From positions 1 to 64,000 of the forward strand of contig NZ_JACRYU010000018.1 of the NCBI RefSeq assembly GCF_014333445.1: DNA of 64,000 nt, read 5' to 3'. Below are positions 39,932 to 49,202 of the stretch, piece by piece. Numbering within the stretch: position 1 is the first letter of the stretch; each line of letters opens with the position of its first letter. The notes under the pieces were generated by a model, which saw only the letters and a program-made list of their open reading frames with translations, made no database searches and was not told the origin of the DNA. Both the position numbers and the translations under genes were made by a program. This DNA comes from Terrisporobacter mayombei. GTDB lineage: Bacteria; Bacillota; Clostridia; Peptostreptococcales; Peptostreptococcaceae.

Positions 39932-41098
39932 ATGAATAAAATAGTTTATAAAGAAAGAAAAAATACGAGTTCCATGAAATGGGATGGCTGTAAAGAAAAG
40001 TTTGGAGAAGAGAATCTGCTTCCTTTATGGGTAGCGGATATGGATTTTGAAGTTCCATCATGTGTAAAAGAGGCATTGATGGAATATATTAATCTTGGAG
40101 TGTTTGGATATTATCAGCCGTCAAAAGAATATGAAGAGGCATTTATCCGATGGGAAGAAACTTATCATAATTATAAGGTGAGTAGAGACTGGATACGTTT
40201 TTCGCCGGGGGTAGTTCCTGCTTTTAACTGGCTGATACACATACTGACGGAAGAAAATGACGGTGTGATCATTATGCCACCAGTATATTATCCGTTCCGA
40301 GATGCGATTGTCAATAACCACAGGACACTTGTGGAGAGTCCGCTACTTCGTACAGAAAATGGATATGTGATAGATTATGAAGATTTTGAAGAAAAGATAA
40401 AAACAAATGATGTAAAAGTATTTATTTTTTGTTCTCCACATAATCCAGTCGGAAGAGTATGGAAACGAGAAGAGATACAGAGAGTAATGGACATCTGTAA
40501 GAAGTATCATGTTTATGTTATTTCTGATGAAATTCATCAGGATATTATAATGAAGGGGTATGAGCAGATTCCAGCTGCAACAACAGGAGACTATGATGAA
40601 ATCTTAGTGACATTGACTGCAGCAACAAAGACCTTTAATCTGGCAGCATGCCAGAATTCTATTTTAATTATTCCAGATGAAAAGTTACGTGGAATGTATG
40701 ATGAGTATTTGGGACGTCTTAGAATAAAGGGCGGTAATGCATTTGGGTATATTGCTGTTCAGAGTGCATATGAGCATGGAAGAGTATGGTTTGAAGAGGT
40801 ATTGGCAGTAATCGAATCAAATTACCATCTACTAAGAAAACGTTTGGAAGAAGAATTACCCGAGGTGTGGATTTCTGATCTGGAGGGGACTTATCTTATG
40901 TGGATTGATTTGAGTAATTATTTAAAAAGAGAAAAGATTGAACAAGTGTTACAGAATCAGTGTGGTCTAGCTGTAGATTACGGTGCATGGTTTTGCGGTA
41001 ATGGACATGAAGGATTTATCCGCGTGAATCTTGCAACAAGGCCGGAAAATATAGAGATGGCAGCACAGAAACTTGTAGAAGCATTTAAAATGTAGAGA
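39932..41098 (+). CDS. MalY/PatB family PLP-dependent C-S lyase or aminotransferase
   Basis: A 388-residue fold type I PLP enzyme. The MalY/PatB pattern is seen in LLPLWVADMDFEVPSCV, YYPFRDAIVNN, CSPHNPVGRVW and the PLP lysine in LTAATKTFNLAACQNS. PatB-type enzymes are cystathionine beta-lyases that split C-S bonds of cysteine conjugates. ATG 39932 after GAGGTGG is preferred to the upstream 39899. It is followed 14 bases later by an ABC importer for sulfonate-like substrates. CAG and CGT codons are frequent, unlike neighbours. Confidence 0.88.
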
Positions 41099-41112
41099 AA
41101 GGTTCTTGGCGT

Positions 41113-41898
41113 ATGAGTGATATAAAAATAAATGATTTATCCTTCTCTTATCCTGGAAGCGACAAACTAATATTAAAAGAGATAAATATAGAAGTAAATG
41201 CTGGAGAATTTGTATGTATTCTTGGACAGTCAGGATGCGGGAAAAGTACTTTATTAAGACTTTTAGCAGGATTAGAGACACCGACTGCAGGTAGTCTTTT
41301 TATTGAAGGAGAACAGATAACAGGAGCAAGTTTAAAAAGAGGTGTTGTTTTTCAGGATTACGGATTATTTCCGTGGATGACAGCAGGGGAGAATATTATG
41401 CTTGCATTAAAACAGTGTTTTCCAAAGAAGGATAAGAAAGAATTAAAGAAAATAGCACTTGACATGCTAAAGGAGGTTGGGCTTGAAAAAGCTGTGTATA
41501 AAAAGCTTCCAAAGGAACTGTCGGGCGGGATGAAACAGAGATGTGCTATTGCACAGGCTTTTAGCACAAATCCTCCCATTCTTTTAATGGACGAGCCTTT
41601 TGGAGCATTAGATGCTGTCACAAGAGCAAGATTACAGGATCTGGTATTAAAATTATGGTCACAGGATAAACAGAAAAAGACAGTATTTTTTGTAACCCAT
41701 GATGTAGATGAAGCGTTACTTTTGGCGAACCGTATTATAGTGCTTGGACAGTCACCAAGCCATGTAATTTACGAATGTGTAATTCCAGAAGATCAACGTC
41801 CTACAAGGGAAAAACAGTTTGAAGATATAGAAATCCTCAAGCTGCGTAATACGCTAATTGCACAGATTAATAAAGACGTGGCAATTCACATTTCATAA
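41113..41898 (+). CDS. ABC transporter ATP-binding protein, nitrate/sulfonate/taurine type
   Basis: A 261-residue ATPase: Walker A ILGQSGCGKSTLLRLLAG, Q-loop VVFQDYGLFPWMTA, signature LSGGMKQRCAIAQAF, Walker B PILLMDEPFGALDA and the H-loop THDVDEAL. The FQDYGLFPWMTA stretch is typical of the SsuB/TauB/NrtD group. Energises uptake with the lipoprotein and permease encoded next. Part of the higher-GC island. Confidence 0.92.
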   Translation: MSDIKINDLSFSYPGSDKLILKEINIEVNAGEFVCILGQSGCGKSTLLRLLAGLETPTAGSLFIEGEQITGASLKRGVVFQDYGLFPWMTAGENIMLALKQCFPKKDKKELKKIALDMLKEVGLEKAVYKKLPKELSGGMKQRCAIAQAFSTNPPILLMDEPFGALDAVTRARLQDLVLKLWSQDKQKKTVFFVTHDVDEALLLANRIIVLGQSPSHVIYECVIPEDQRPTREKQFEDIEILKLRNTLIAQINKDVAIHIS

Positions 41899-41959
41899 CA
41901 GGTATTAGTAGGGTTGTTTGCTTGTTTAGATACAATATAAAAAGAAGAGAGGGAAATAT

Positions 41960-43051
41960 ATGAAAAAGAGAATTTTAGCAGTGACGTTGGCTATAGCGAT
42001 GGTATTTAGCTTAGTAGCATGTAACCAAAGCAAAGATGATTCCGCAAAGGAAGACGAGGCATCAAAAAAGGAAGGTGCATTGGAAACAACAACCGTTAGA
42101 TGGAATAGTGGAACAAGTGGAAATGTTCTTCTTACAATCGCAGAAGCTGAAGGTTATTTTGAAGATGAAGGACTTACAATTGAAAATGTATCAGCTGATG
42201 CAAATGCGGATGCTATGGCATTGCTTGCAAGTGGAAAGGTAGATGTTGTTTCTAACTCAGGAACAAGTAATCCGCTTCAGCAGATTGCTGCAGGGGTTGA
42301 TTTAACGATATTTGGTGGACATATGGTAACAGGATGCATGCCTGTTGTTGCAAAAAAAGGAACTGTATGGAATGGGTCTGAGGATTTAATTGGTAAGAAA
42401 TTTGCATGTAATCCAAGTTATTTTGCATTCACAGGTGCAGTTATGGAGTTAGGATATGACAATCCTCTTGAAGCGGTAGAATGGATTTCTTATACAGATT
42501 ATAATGATGCATTAGCAGCAGTTGTACGTGGTGAAGTTGATTATGCACTTATGGGTACAGGTCAGAATTACACAGTACAGAATATGGATGAAGTTGAAGT
42601 AATGTGCTATCAGAGTGATATTATGCCAAACTATTCATGCTGCCGTATGGAAGCTCAAACGAAATTTGTAGAAGAAAATCCAAACACAGTAAAAGCAATC
42701 ATCAGAGCGTTACTGCGTGCACAGAGTTGGTATGAATCAAACAAAGAAGAAGCCGTAAAACTTCATGCAAAAAAAATTAATGCAGAAGAAGATTATGTTG
42801 CAGCGTACATGATGGATGATGAACACTATAAGGTGAGTGTTGACCCACTGAAAAATTCAGTAGTACGTGCATGGGAAATTCTTGATAAAACAGGATTTTT
42901 AGATGAAAAAGCGAAAAATGTTGATATTTCAGAGCATGTAAATACAGAGCTGTATGAGGAAGCTTTAAAAGAAGCTACAGAGAAGTACGGAAAAGATAAT
43001 AAAGAGTTTTATGACAAAATGCAGACATTCTATAATGAAAATAACAAATAA
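41960..43051 (+). CDS. ABC transporter substrate-binding lipoprotein, SsuA/NMT1-like
   Basis: A 363-residue lipoprotein: signal peptide with lipobox SLVAC (Cys21). The mature part has the NMT1/THI5-SsuA pattern: WNSGTSGNVLLTIAEAEGYF, ALLASGKVDVVSNSG and DYALMGTGQNYT. The ligand is unknown; sulfonates, taurine, pyrimidine precursors and related small molecules are all used by this family. The C-S lyase in the operon favours a sulfur compound (inference). Confidence 0.88.
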   Translation: MKKRILAVTLAIAMVFSLVACNQSKDDSAKEDEASKKEGALETTTVRWNSGTSGNVLLTIAEAEGYFEDEGLTIENVSADANADAMALLASGKVDVVSNSGTSNPLQQIAAGVDLTIFGGHMVTGCMPVVAKKGTVWNGSEDLIGKKFACNPSYFAFTGAVMELGYDNPLEAVEWISYTDYNDALAAVVRGEVDYALMGTGQNYTVQNMDEVEVMCYQSDIMPNYSCCRMEAQTKFVEENPNTVKAIIRALLRAQSWYESNKEEAVKLHAKKINAEEDYVAAYMMDDEHYKVSVDPLKNSVVRAWEILDKTGFLDEKAKNVDISEHVNTELYEEALKEATEKYGKDNKEFYDKMQTFYNENNK

Positions 43052-43062
43052 GGAGTTTTTCT

Positions 43063-43821
43063 ATGAGTAAGGTAAAGGAACTTTGCAAAAAGTACTGGCT
43101 GACAGTTATCATATTTACAGGACTAATATTATTGTATGTATATATGACTGAGAAGGGAATAGCAAATTCTTATTTGTTTCCTACGGTAGAAGCTATTAAA
43201 AAGTCCTTTGCCGAAAACAAAGGGCTCATGTTTATAAATATGGTATCGTCATTTAAACTGATAATACCATCCATAATTATTTCCTTGGTAATTGCGTTGA
43301 CACTGGGTACAATATTAGGTATGAGTGCGAAGCTAAGAGATGCACTTCATCCAGTGATTTATATGTTTAGTGTGATTCCATCTATTCTGCTGTCGCCATT
43401 TGCTTTGTTATTATCACCAAATTTCTGGGTGGCATCCTTGTTCCTGATTGTGTATGGAACGGTATGGTCAACGCTTTTTGCAACAATTACAGGGATTATG
43501 ACGATTGATAAACGCTATTTGGATAAAGCAGCCACACTGGAATTACATGGAATTAAAAAACTGACAAAAGTCATTCTTCCGGCAGCCAGCCCATCCATTA
43601 TTGCAGGATTTGTCAATTCTCTTCGCAGTACTTTTGTAATGCTTGTATATGCGGAGATGTATGGTGCACAGTACGGGATGGGATTTTTCGTGAAGAAGTA
43701 TGCCGAGTTTGGAATTTATTCTAACACATGGGCAGGGTTTATATTCATGGTTATTGTACTGGTTATTGTCATGCAGCTTTTTGAGATGCTGAAGAAATAT
43801 TTGTTGAAATGGACGATATAG
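43063..43821 (+). CDS. ABC transporter permease, SsuC/TauC type
   Basis: A 252-residue membrane protein with about six segments and the EAA loop around LDKAATLELHGIKKLTKVIL (about residues 157-176), which docks to the ATPase. Starts 11 bases after the binding protein. Last gene of the four-gene operon; the right flanking repeat lies 120 bases downstream. Confidence 0.92.
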   Translation: MSKVKELCKKYWLTVIIFTGLILLYVYMTEKGIANSYLFPTVEAIKKSFAENKGLMFINMVSSFKLIIPSIIISLVIALTLGTILGMSAKLRDALHPVIYMFSVIPSILLSPFALLLSPNFWVASLFLIVYGTVWSTLFATITGIMTIDKRYLDKAATLELHGIKKLTKVILPAASPSIIAGFVNSLRSTFVMLVYAEMYGAQYGMGFFVKKYAEFGIYSNTWAGFIFMVIVLVIVMQLFEMLKKYLLKWTI

Positions 43822-43942
43822 AGATGGAATGCACTTTGAACAATCTATTTTTATTTAAAACAAAAATATGTATAAAAGTCTGATTATCCGCTAAGATACA
43901 GCACATCAGTACTTAAACAAGAAAAATTGAATATTTCATAGA

Positions 43943-44010
43943 CTATGGAACGCCAAAATCAAGCGTTCCTTTTCTATTTACAGACGTTCAACTGAGCGTC
44001 TATTTTTTAT
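43943..44010 (+). repeat. Right double-hairpin direct repeat flanking the island
   Basis: GGAACGC/GCGTTCC then AGACG/CGTCT followed by ATTTTTT. It matches the left copy (39572-39641) over about 60 of 70 positions, same orientation. The first hairpin may also terminate the ABC operon. Confidence 0.85.
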
Positions 44011-44160
44011 ATTTTTATAATGTATACTTACATAAGTAAAATAAAAAGTAAATCAGAATTTTAGATACATCTAATTCAATCAAGAAAGCGTACAAATTAA
44101 AGCAATAATTAAAATCAAATTATATATAGTTGTCGTATCGGAAAGGTGAACAGTGAATAC

Positions 44161-44477
44161 ATGAGGAATGCATTAGAGCCATACCTAGGTAAGGAAATTA
44201 CTATAATTTCAACAGTTAAAGGAATTAAAAATAGTAACAATAAACATAAGTTTAAAAATGACGAAAAAGTGCTACTTAGTAACGTTATAATAAAGAGAAC
44301 AATGAGTTTTTAACAAATCATTTATGGTATCCTAAATCTAATTTTAAACTAATAGAACCACTATCTGTAGGACATATACTAGAGATAAAGGGAAAAGTAT
44401 CTGTATATCTAAAAGCTTTATACAACAAACATGTAAGTAAGAAGTTTAATTACGCTATAGGTTATAGTGGGGAATAG
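44161..44477 (+). pseudogene. Decayed mobile-element/phage-type small protein gene
   Basis: ATG 44161 after GGAAAGGTG opens MRNALEPYLGKEITIISTVK. One A is lost near 44293; the next frame continues NEFLTNHLWYPKSNFKL and SVGHILEIKGKVSVYLKAL to a TAG at 44475. The pattern (YLGK, TNHLW, GHILEIKGKVSVYLK) is like small proteins common on Firmicutes plasmids, phages and conjugative elements, whose role is unknown. Confidence 0.6.
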
Positions 44478-44539
44478 GCTTGAACTTATATGAAACTAAT
44501 AAATATGTTAATTAAAAAGAAATATTAAAATACTAGAAA

Positions 44540-44700
44540 AATAAGAAAGAATAATTTTTATAATTCATTTAAAATTGCTATAAACCAGGGTTTAGTTAAA
44601 AAGGTTCGAATTATTTTTAATAAAACAAGAAGAGTTATTATCGGATTATAGAACTTTTATCAAAAATACTGTTTTAGATGTATTAAAAAATAAAGTTTGA
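44540..44700 (+). pseudogene. Unidentified coding remnant
   Basis: Two joined reading frames: NFYNSFKIAINQGLVKK then, after a shift near 44605, ELFLIKQEELLSDYRTFIKN and a short tail to TGA at 44698. No start codon with a ribosome site is seen. The phrase has protein-like composition but no family is recognised. Confidence 0.3.
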
Positions 44701-44719
44701 TAAAAAATAGAAAATCAAA

Positions 44720-44769
44720 AAAAGAGTTAATGTAGAGGAATATAGTTATTCCAATACATTCACTCTTTT
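44720..44769. terminator. Strong long hairpin, terminator for both strands
   Basis: AAAAGAGT, ATGTA and GGAATA on the left pair with TATTCC, TACAT and ACTCTTTT on the right, with small symmetric mismatches. T runs follow on both strands. Confidence 0.75.
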
Positions 44770-44931
44770 ATATTTACAACTATTTTCGAAACCTAAATTT
44801 AAATACTTATTGTATATTTGAGATAAAATAACGATACTTAATAGCGTTATTCCAAGAATATCATAAATTTTAAGAAAATAGAATTATTCAATTGGAATTG
44901 TCTTTTGGTAATATTTAAATACATCAATCAT
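44746..44931 (-). pseudogene. Small minus-strand membrane protein gene with an in-frame TAA
   Basis: A minus-strand frame of 62 codons starts at ATG 44931 (MIDVFKYYQKTIPIE), is broken by one TAA at codon 16 and continues FYFLKIYDILGITLLSIVIL to a stop at 44746. One hydrophobic segment is present. The stop codon sits inside a hairpin with a T run on the minus strand, which supports it being a former gene. Confidence 0.4.
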
Positions 44932-45041
44932 ATACAAATAGTACTACAAAAAACTAGAACTTTACAAATTTAAGGATGAAAAGATATAGGGGTATGGACT
45001 TTTGTCTATGCTAGCTAGTTATAAAAGGGAGGATAAAATAT

Positions 45042-45837
45042 ATGAAAGAGAACAAGTTTTTAAAATATCAATTATTTTCATCAATATTAATATCACTAGG
45101 ACCAATATTGTGGTTATTTATAAATATATATGATAAAAATTATAAAATACTACCAATAAATATTGCTCTAGCTATAATTGGAGTGGGAGTTATACTTTTT
45201 AATTTTAAAATATACTTAAAAAATTATAAGACGTCAAATAGCAAAATAATAGATTTATTTTTTAATCGCAATAAAAGGAATAAATATAGATGGATAGATA
45301 AACTTATGCTGTCATCAATGATTGTTCTGACATATATTATAATAACTAGTGTAACTGTAGTCACAGAGGATGGAATATATGATTATAGTTTTTATAATTT
45401 AAAAGGTAATAAATATGAATTTAGTTAAGTAGAATATGTAGATACAGGTTTTATATATAAAGGAAGAAATAAAGGTGAATTTTTTTTTACAATATTAAAT
45501 TAAACAACGGTAAAAAAATTAAACTAGCTCATACATCTTTGACTCAGCCTGGAAAACAATATGATAATGATACATGGCAAGAATATGTAGATATAGATAA
45601 ACTTATTACGAATTCAAATGCAAAGAAAACATCAAGTTAAAAAGGTCATGAGCATATAGATATGGATAACATATATGTAGATAAATTGTTAAAAGTGATA
45701 AGAAATAAATAAAGAAGATATCAATTAAAAGTATAGCGTTGGCATTAGCAAGTACAACAAAAGGAAAGAATTTATATAGGTTAAGAGTTGAATTAAATGA
45801 AAAGGGGTATGTAGTTACTGCATTTCCAATAAAATAG
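45042..45837 (+). pseudogene. Decayed membrane-anchored gene, possibly toxin-like tail
   Basis: The first 128 codons are open: about three hydrophobic segments (SILISLGPILWLFINIY, INIALAIIGVGVILFNF, MLSSMIVLTYIIITSV). Then TAA (45426), one base missing in a T run at 45480, a further TAA (45638), and a lost A near 45712. Correcting these gives a soluble tail with GHEHIDMDNIYVDKLL and ending LRVELNEKGYVVTAFPIK. The tail end resembles nuclease-type polymorphic toxins, which is a weak impression. A small acidic gene follows. Confidence 0.5.
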
Positions 45838-45854
45838 TTGAAGGAGTGATGTTA

Positions 45855-46233
45855 ATGGGAATGCATTTTATTTTTGCAGATAGTATATCAAATACATCTG
45901 GTAAAGATGCTGAGTTATATATAAGATGAGATAGATAGATTTATTTGTAATATTAAAGAATATATAGATGTTATATACAAAGGAAGTGCAGATGAATTAA
46001 TTGATTTAGAACCTTATGATGATGAGATATTATTAAATGATAAAATAGAGAAACTATTGATTTTAGGAAAAACTTTATTAGATGAAGATCTTATAGAGCA
46101 CCTTAAATATTTAAAATTATTTAAGCGATATGATATAGATGAAAAAGAATACATTGATTTTATAAATAATTTAATAGAGGTATGCAGTAAAGCGATTGAA
46201 GAAAATAAGCAAATTGTGAGTTTAGGAGATTAA
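45855..46233 (+). pseudogene. Decayed small acidic protein gene, immunity-like
   Basis: ATG 45855 after GGAG opens MGMHFIFADSISNTSGKDAE; a slip near 45925 shifts the frame, and the rest (DEIDRFICNIKEYIDVIYKG to QIVSLGD) runs to TAA 46231. Restored length is about 125 residues, strongly acidic and helical, like many immunity proteins. It lies 17 bases after the previous decayed gene. Function is inference from context. Confidence 0.45.
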
Positions 46234-46320
46234 AAAAGCACTAGAAATAGTGATTTTGTTGTTTAAATAGAAAAAGTCCCATATATGACATTACCTTTAT
46301 GGAAAGCAGTTAAAGAGTAT

Positions 46321-46452
46321 TTATATAGTTATTTCATTATATTCCTTACAATAATAACCTTTTATATTTATGGCACACATTACAGAAACTTGATTTCTTG
46401 ATATACCTATTGGTTTAGATTCTTCATTCTTTGATTTTTTACTATAGGTCTT
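46321..46452 (-). mobile_element. Remnant of an IS1595-family transposase
   Basis: The minus strand encodes a fragment containing KPIGISRNQVSVMCAINIKG, which resembles the RGISREQVCVLVAIDRNG block of IS1595-type transposases, and stops at TAA 46321. Only about 44 codons remain and no terminal repeats are visible. Confidence 0.5.
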
Positions 46453-46545
46453 ATTATAATAGCAAAAGGTAAACGACTCTTATAGATTATAAACTAAATA
46501 TTTAGAATAAATAGTAGCGAACCTTACCATAAATAGGAGAGGTTC

Positions 46546-46588
46546 ATAGCCTTAGGTATTGATATGATTCACCTAGGGCTATTTTTAT
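46546..46588 (+). terminator. Hairpin terminator at the right part of the accessory region
   Basis: ATAGCCTTAGGT and ACCTAGGGCTAT pair (one G-T) around a 12-base loop, followed by TTTTATT. Confidence 0.7.
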
Positions 46589-46769
46589 TAGCAAAGGTAT
46601 TGTATCATAAGTAATAATGTATTTATAAAATATATTTATTGTATTCATTTTAACTTAGCAGTTACAATTAGCTAAATTATAAGATATAATAAACTTAAAA
46701 TATTAACATAACAGTCTAGTATATATCTAGATTTATGTTAATTATAAAAAATAATCTGGAGGCAAGATA

Positions 46770-47912
46770 ATGGATAAAAAGGATTTTTCTAATTTAGAAG
46801 ATCAAATTATGTCTACAGTTAGCAATGCACTTAAAGCAATAGATTTTGCTAATTTGAAAAGGGATATTAACGATAAAACTGAGGATACCTTAAATCAATT
46901 TAAATCAAAGTTTAATGGCTATAGTGAAAAATATATGAATTTAAATAAAAAAGCTAAAAATAATGTATCAACATATATTAGTAAAAGACCAGCTGGAAGT
47001 ATATCAGGAATATTTTATATAGTATTTGGCGCTAGTGGAAGTATAATTTATGGTTTTTCAATGTTGTCATTTCTAATAGCTAATAAATTCTTTAGTAGTA
47101 TGATTATAGGTAGCAATATTATTCTTGGAGTTTTAGTTTTATTTTTTTTAGTGAGTTTGGGTTTATTATTAAGGGGAATAAGTTTAAGAAAAAGATTAAA
47201 GCGCTTTAAGAAGTATGTAAGATTTATTGACAACAGTAGTTATTTCTTAATTAAAGACTTAGCGAAATTTGCTAAAGAGAAAGAGAGTTTTGTTGTTAGA
47301 GACCTAAGTAAAATGATTGATTTAGGTATGTTTTTAGAAGGACATATCGATGAAGAAAAAACTTATTTTATGTTAAATGATGAAGTATATGGTGACTATT
47401 TAAATTTAAAAAATGAGCAAATTGCTAAAGAAAGTAATAATGAAAAATTAAAAGAAGAAATAGATTATTCTGGAAAAAAAGAAATAGAATCTACAATTAA
47501 AATAGGAAGAAATTATATTGAACAAATAAAAACGGTAAGAAATGAGCTTTATAAAGAAGAAATAGCTATAAAGTTAGATGAATTAGGAAACATTTCAAAT
47601 CAAATCCTTAATTATGTTGAAAAAAACCCTAAAAAAACACAAGAAGTTAATAAATTTATAAATCATTATCTTCCGATTACTATAAAATTAATTAATTCAT
47701 ATAAAGACATAAATAATCAATTGGTTCAAGGCGATAATATAAAAAATGCTAAAATTGAAATTGAAAAGAGCATTGATCTTATTAATAATGCTTTTGAAAA
47801 TTTATTAGATGATTTATATGAAGATGTTGTTTTAGATGTTTCTACAGATATTTCTGTTCTTAAAACATTATTTAAACAAGAAGGATTATCAGAAGAAGAT
47901 TTTAAAAAGTAA
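46770..47912 (+). CDS. xpaC: XpaC family protein
   Basis: A 380-residue protein. An N-terminal polar region (MDKKDFSNLEDQIMSTVSNA) is followed by two hydrophobic segments around residues 75-130 and a long soluble helical C-terminal half (DLSKMIDLGMFLEGHIDEEK and later helices). This layout and the following telA gene match the xpaC-yaaN pair of Bacillus; XpaC's role is not established (named for hydrolysis of an indolyl phosphate). A GGAGG site precedes the ATG. A truncated copy of its start lies at 38104. Confidence 0.85.
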   Translation: MDKKDFSNLEDQIMSTVSNALKAIDFANLKRDINDKTEDTLNQFKSKFNGYSEKYMNLNKKAKNNVSTYISKRPAGSISGIFYIVFGASGSIIYGFSMLSFLIANKFFSSMIIGSNIILGVLVLFFLVSLGLLLRGISLRKRLKRFKKYVRFIDNSSYFLIKDLAKFAKEKESFVVRDLSKMIDLGMFLEGHIDEEKTYFMLNDEVYGDYLNLKNEQIAKESNNEKLKEEIDYSGKKEIESTIKIGRNYIEQIKTVRNELYKEEIAIKLDELGNISNQILNYVEKNPKKTQEVNKFINHYLPITIKLINSYKDINNQLVQGDNIKNAKIEIEKSIDLINNAFENLLDDLYEDVVLDVSTDISVLKTLFKQEGLSEEDFKK

Positions 47913-47939
47913 GTTTCAAATAAAAGGGAGGCATTAAAT

Positions 47940-49091
47940 ATGAGTGATGAATTCAAAGAAAAGTCTATTGATATAAAACCAGAATTAACTTTTCAACCAT
48001 TTGGGGAGGAAGTTTCTGATGTAAGAGTAAAAGAAGAAAAGATAGAAGAACAAATAATTGATGAAATCCAACTGACAGAAGAAGAAAAAAAAATGGTTGA
48101 TCAATTTGTAGATAAAATAGAGATAAATAATTCAAATTCTATTTTACAATATGGTGTAGGGGCTCAAAAGAAAATTTCTGATTTTTCACATTCAGCATTG
48201 AATGATGTGAGAACTAAAGATTTAGGTGAAATTGGGGAAATACTATCTAGTGTAGTTCATGAGTTAAAGAACTTTGAAGAATCCGAAGAGAAAAGAGGAA
48301 TTTTAGGTTTATTTAAAAAAGGTAAGGATAAGATTTCTCGAATGAAAGTGAACTATGAAAAGGTAGAGAATAATATCGATAAAATGTGCAATGTTCTTGA
48401 AAATCATCAAATAAAGCTTTTGAAAGATATTGCTATGCTAGATAAGATGTATGAAATAAATAAAGTATATTTTAAAGAGCTTTATATGTATATCTTAGCT
48501 GGGAAAAAGAAACTTCAAAAATTAGAAAATGAAGAACTTCCTAAATTGCAAGAAAAAGCAAGAAAAAGCGGCAATCCACAGGATGCTCAAGAACTAAATG
48601 ATTTTATTGCTCTTTGCAATCGCTTTGAAAAGAAAATTCACGATTTAGAATTAACTAAAATGATTTCTTTACAAATGGCTCCTCAAATTCGTTTAATTCA
48701 AAATAATGACACATTGATGTCTGAAAAAATACAATCTACAATTATAAACACTATTCCACTTTGGAAAAGTCAAATAGTTTTAGCACTTGGAGTTGCTCAT
48801 GCTGCTGATGCTGCCAGGGTTCAAAGAGAAGTAACAGATATGACAAATGAACTTTTACGTAAAAATGCAGAAATATTAAAAACTTCAACTATAGAAACTG
48901 CAAAAGAGTCTGAAAGAGGAATTGTTGATATTGAAACACTTAGGGCGACTAATGAGTCATTAATTTCAACTCTTGATGAAATACTTAATATACAAACAGA
49001 AGGACGTCAAAAACGTAGGGAAGCTGAAGTAGAATTAAGAAATATTGAAGATCAATTAAAAAATAAGCTTTTAGATTTTAAATATCAGTAA
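47940..49091 (+). CDS. telA: TelA family protein (toxic anion resistance)
   Basis: A 383-residue soluble, almost all-helical protein typical of the TelA/YaaN family: a variable acidic N-terminus, then ILQYGVGAQKKISDFSHSAL, and a long coiled region ending in AEVELRNIEDQLKNKLLDF. Members are linked to tellurite, nisin and other envelope stress tolerance, mechanism unknown. It starts 28 bases after xpaC, forming the usual xpaC-telA operon. Followed by a strong terminator. Confidence 0.88.
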   Translation: MSDEFKEKSIDIKPELTFQPFGEEVSDVRVKEEKIEEQIIDEIQLTEEEKKMVDQFVDKIEINNSNSILQYGVGAQKKISDFSHSALNDVRTKDLGEIGEILSSVVHELKNFEESEEKRGILGLFKKGKDKISRMKVNYEKVENNIDKMCNVLENHQIKLLKDIAMLDKMYEINKVYFKELYMYILAGKKKLQKLENEELPKLQEKARKSGNPQDAQELNDFIALCNRFEKKIHDLELTKMISLQMAPQIRLIQNNDTLMSEKIQSTIINTIPLWKSQIVLALGVAHAADAARVQREVTDMTNELLRKNAEILKTSTIETAKESERGIVDIETLRATNESLISTLDEILNIQTEGRQKRREAEVELRNIEDQLKNKLLDFKYQ

Positions 49092-49155
49092 TATAGGTCT
49101 TGCCTCAGATAGCGCAGAACAGTATTACAAGTAAATAATTTTTTTACAATATAAT

Positions 49156-49192
49156 AAAAAGCCCTGTAATATCTTAAATTACAGGGCTTTTT
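49156..49192. terminator. Bidirectional terminator between telA and gltS
   Basis: AAAAAGCCCTGTAAT and ATTACAGGGCTTTTT form a perfect 15-bp stem; T runs on both strands serve the two converging genes. Confidence 0.92.
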
Positions 49193-49202
49193 ATTTGCAC
49201 AT

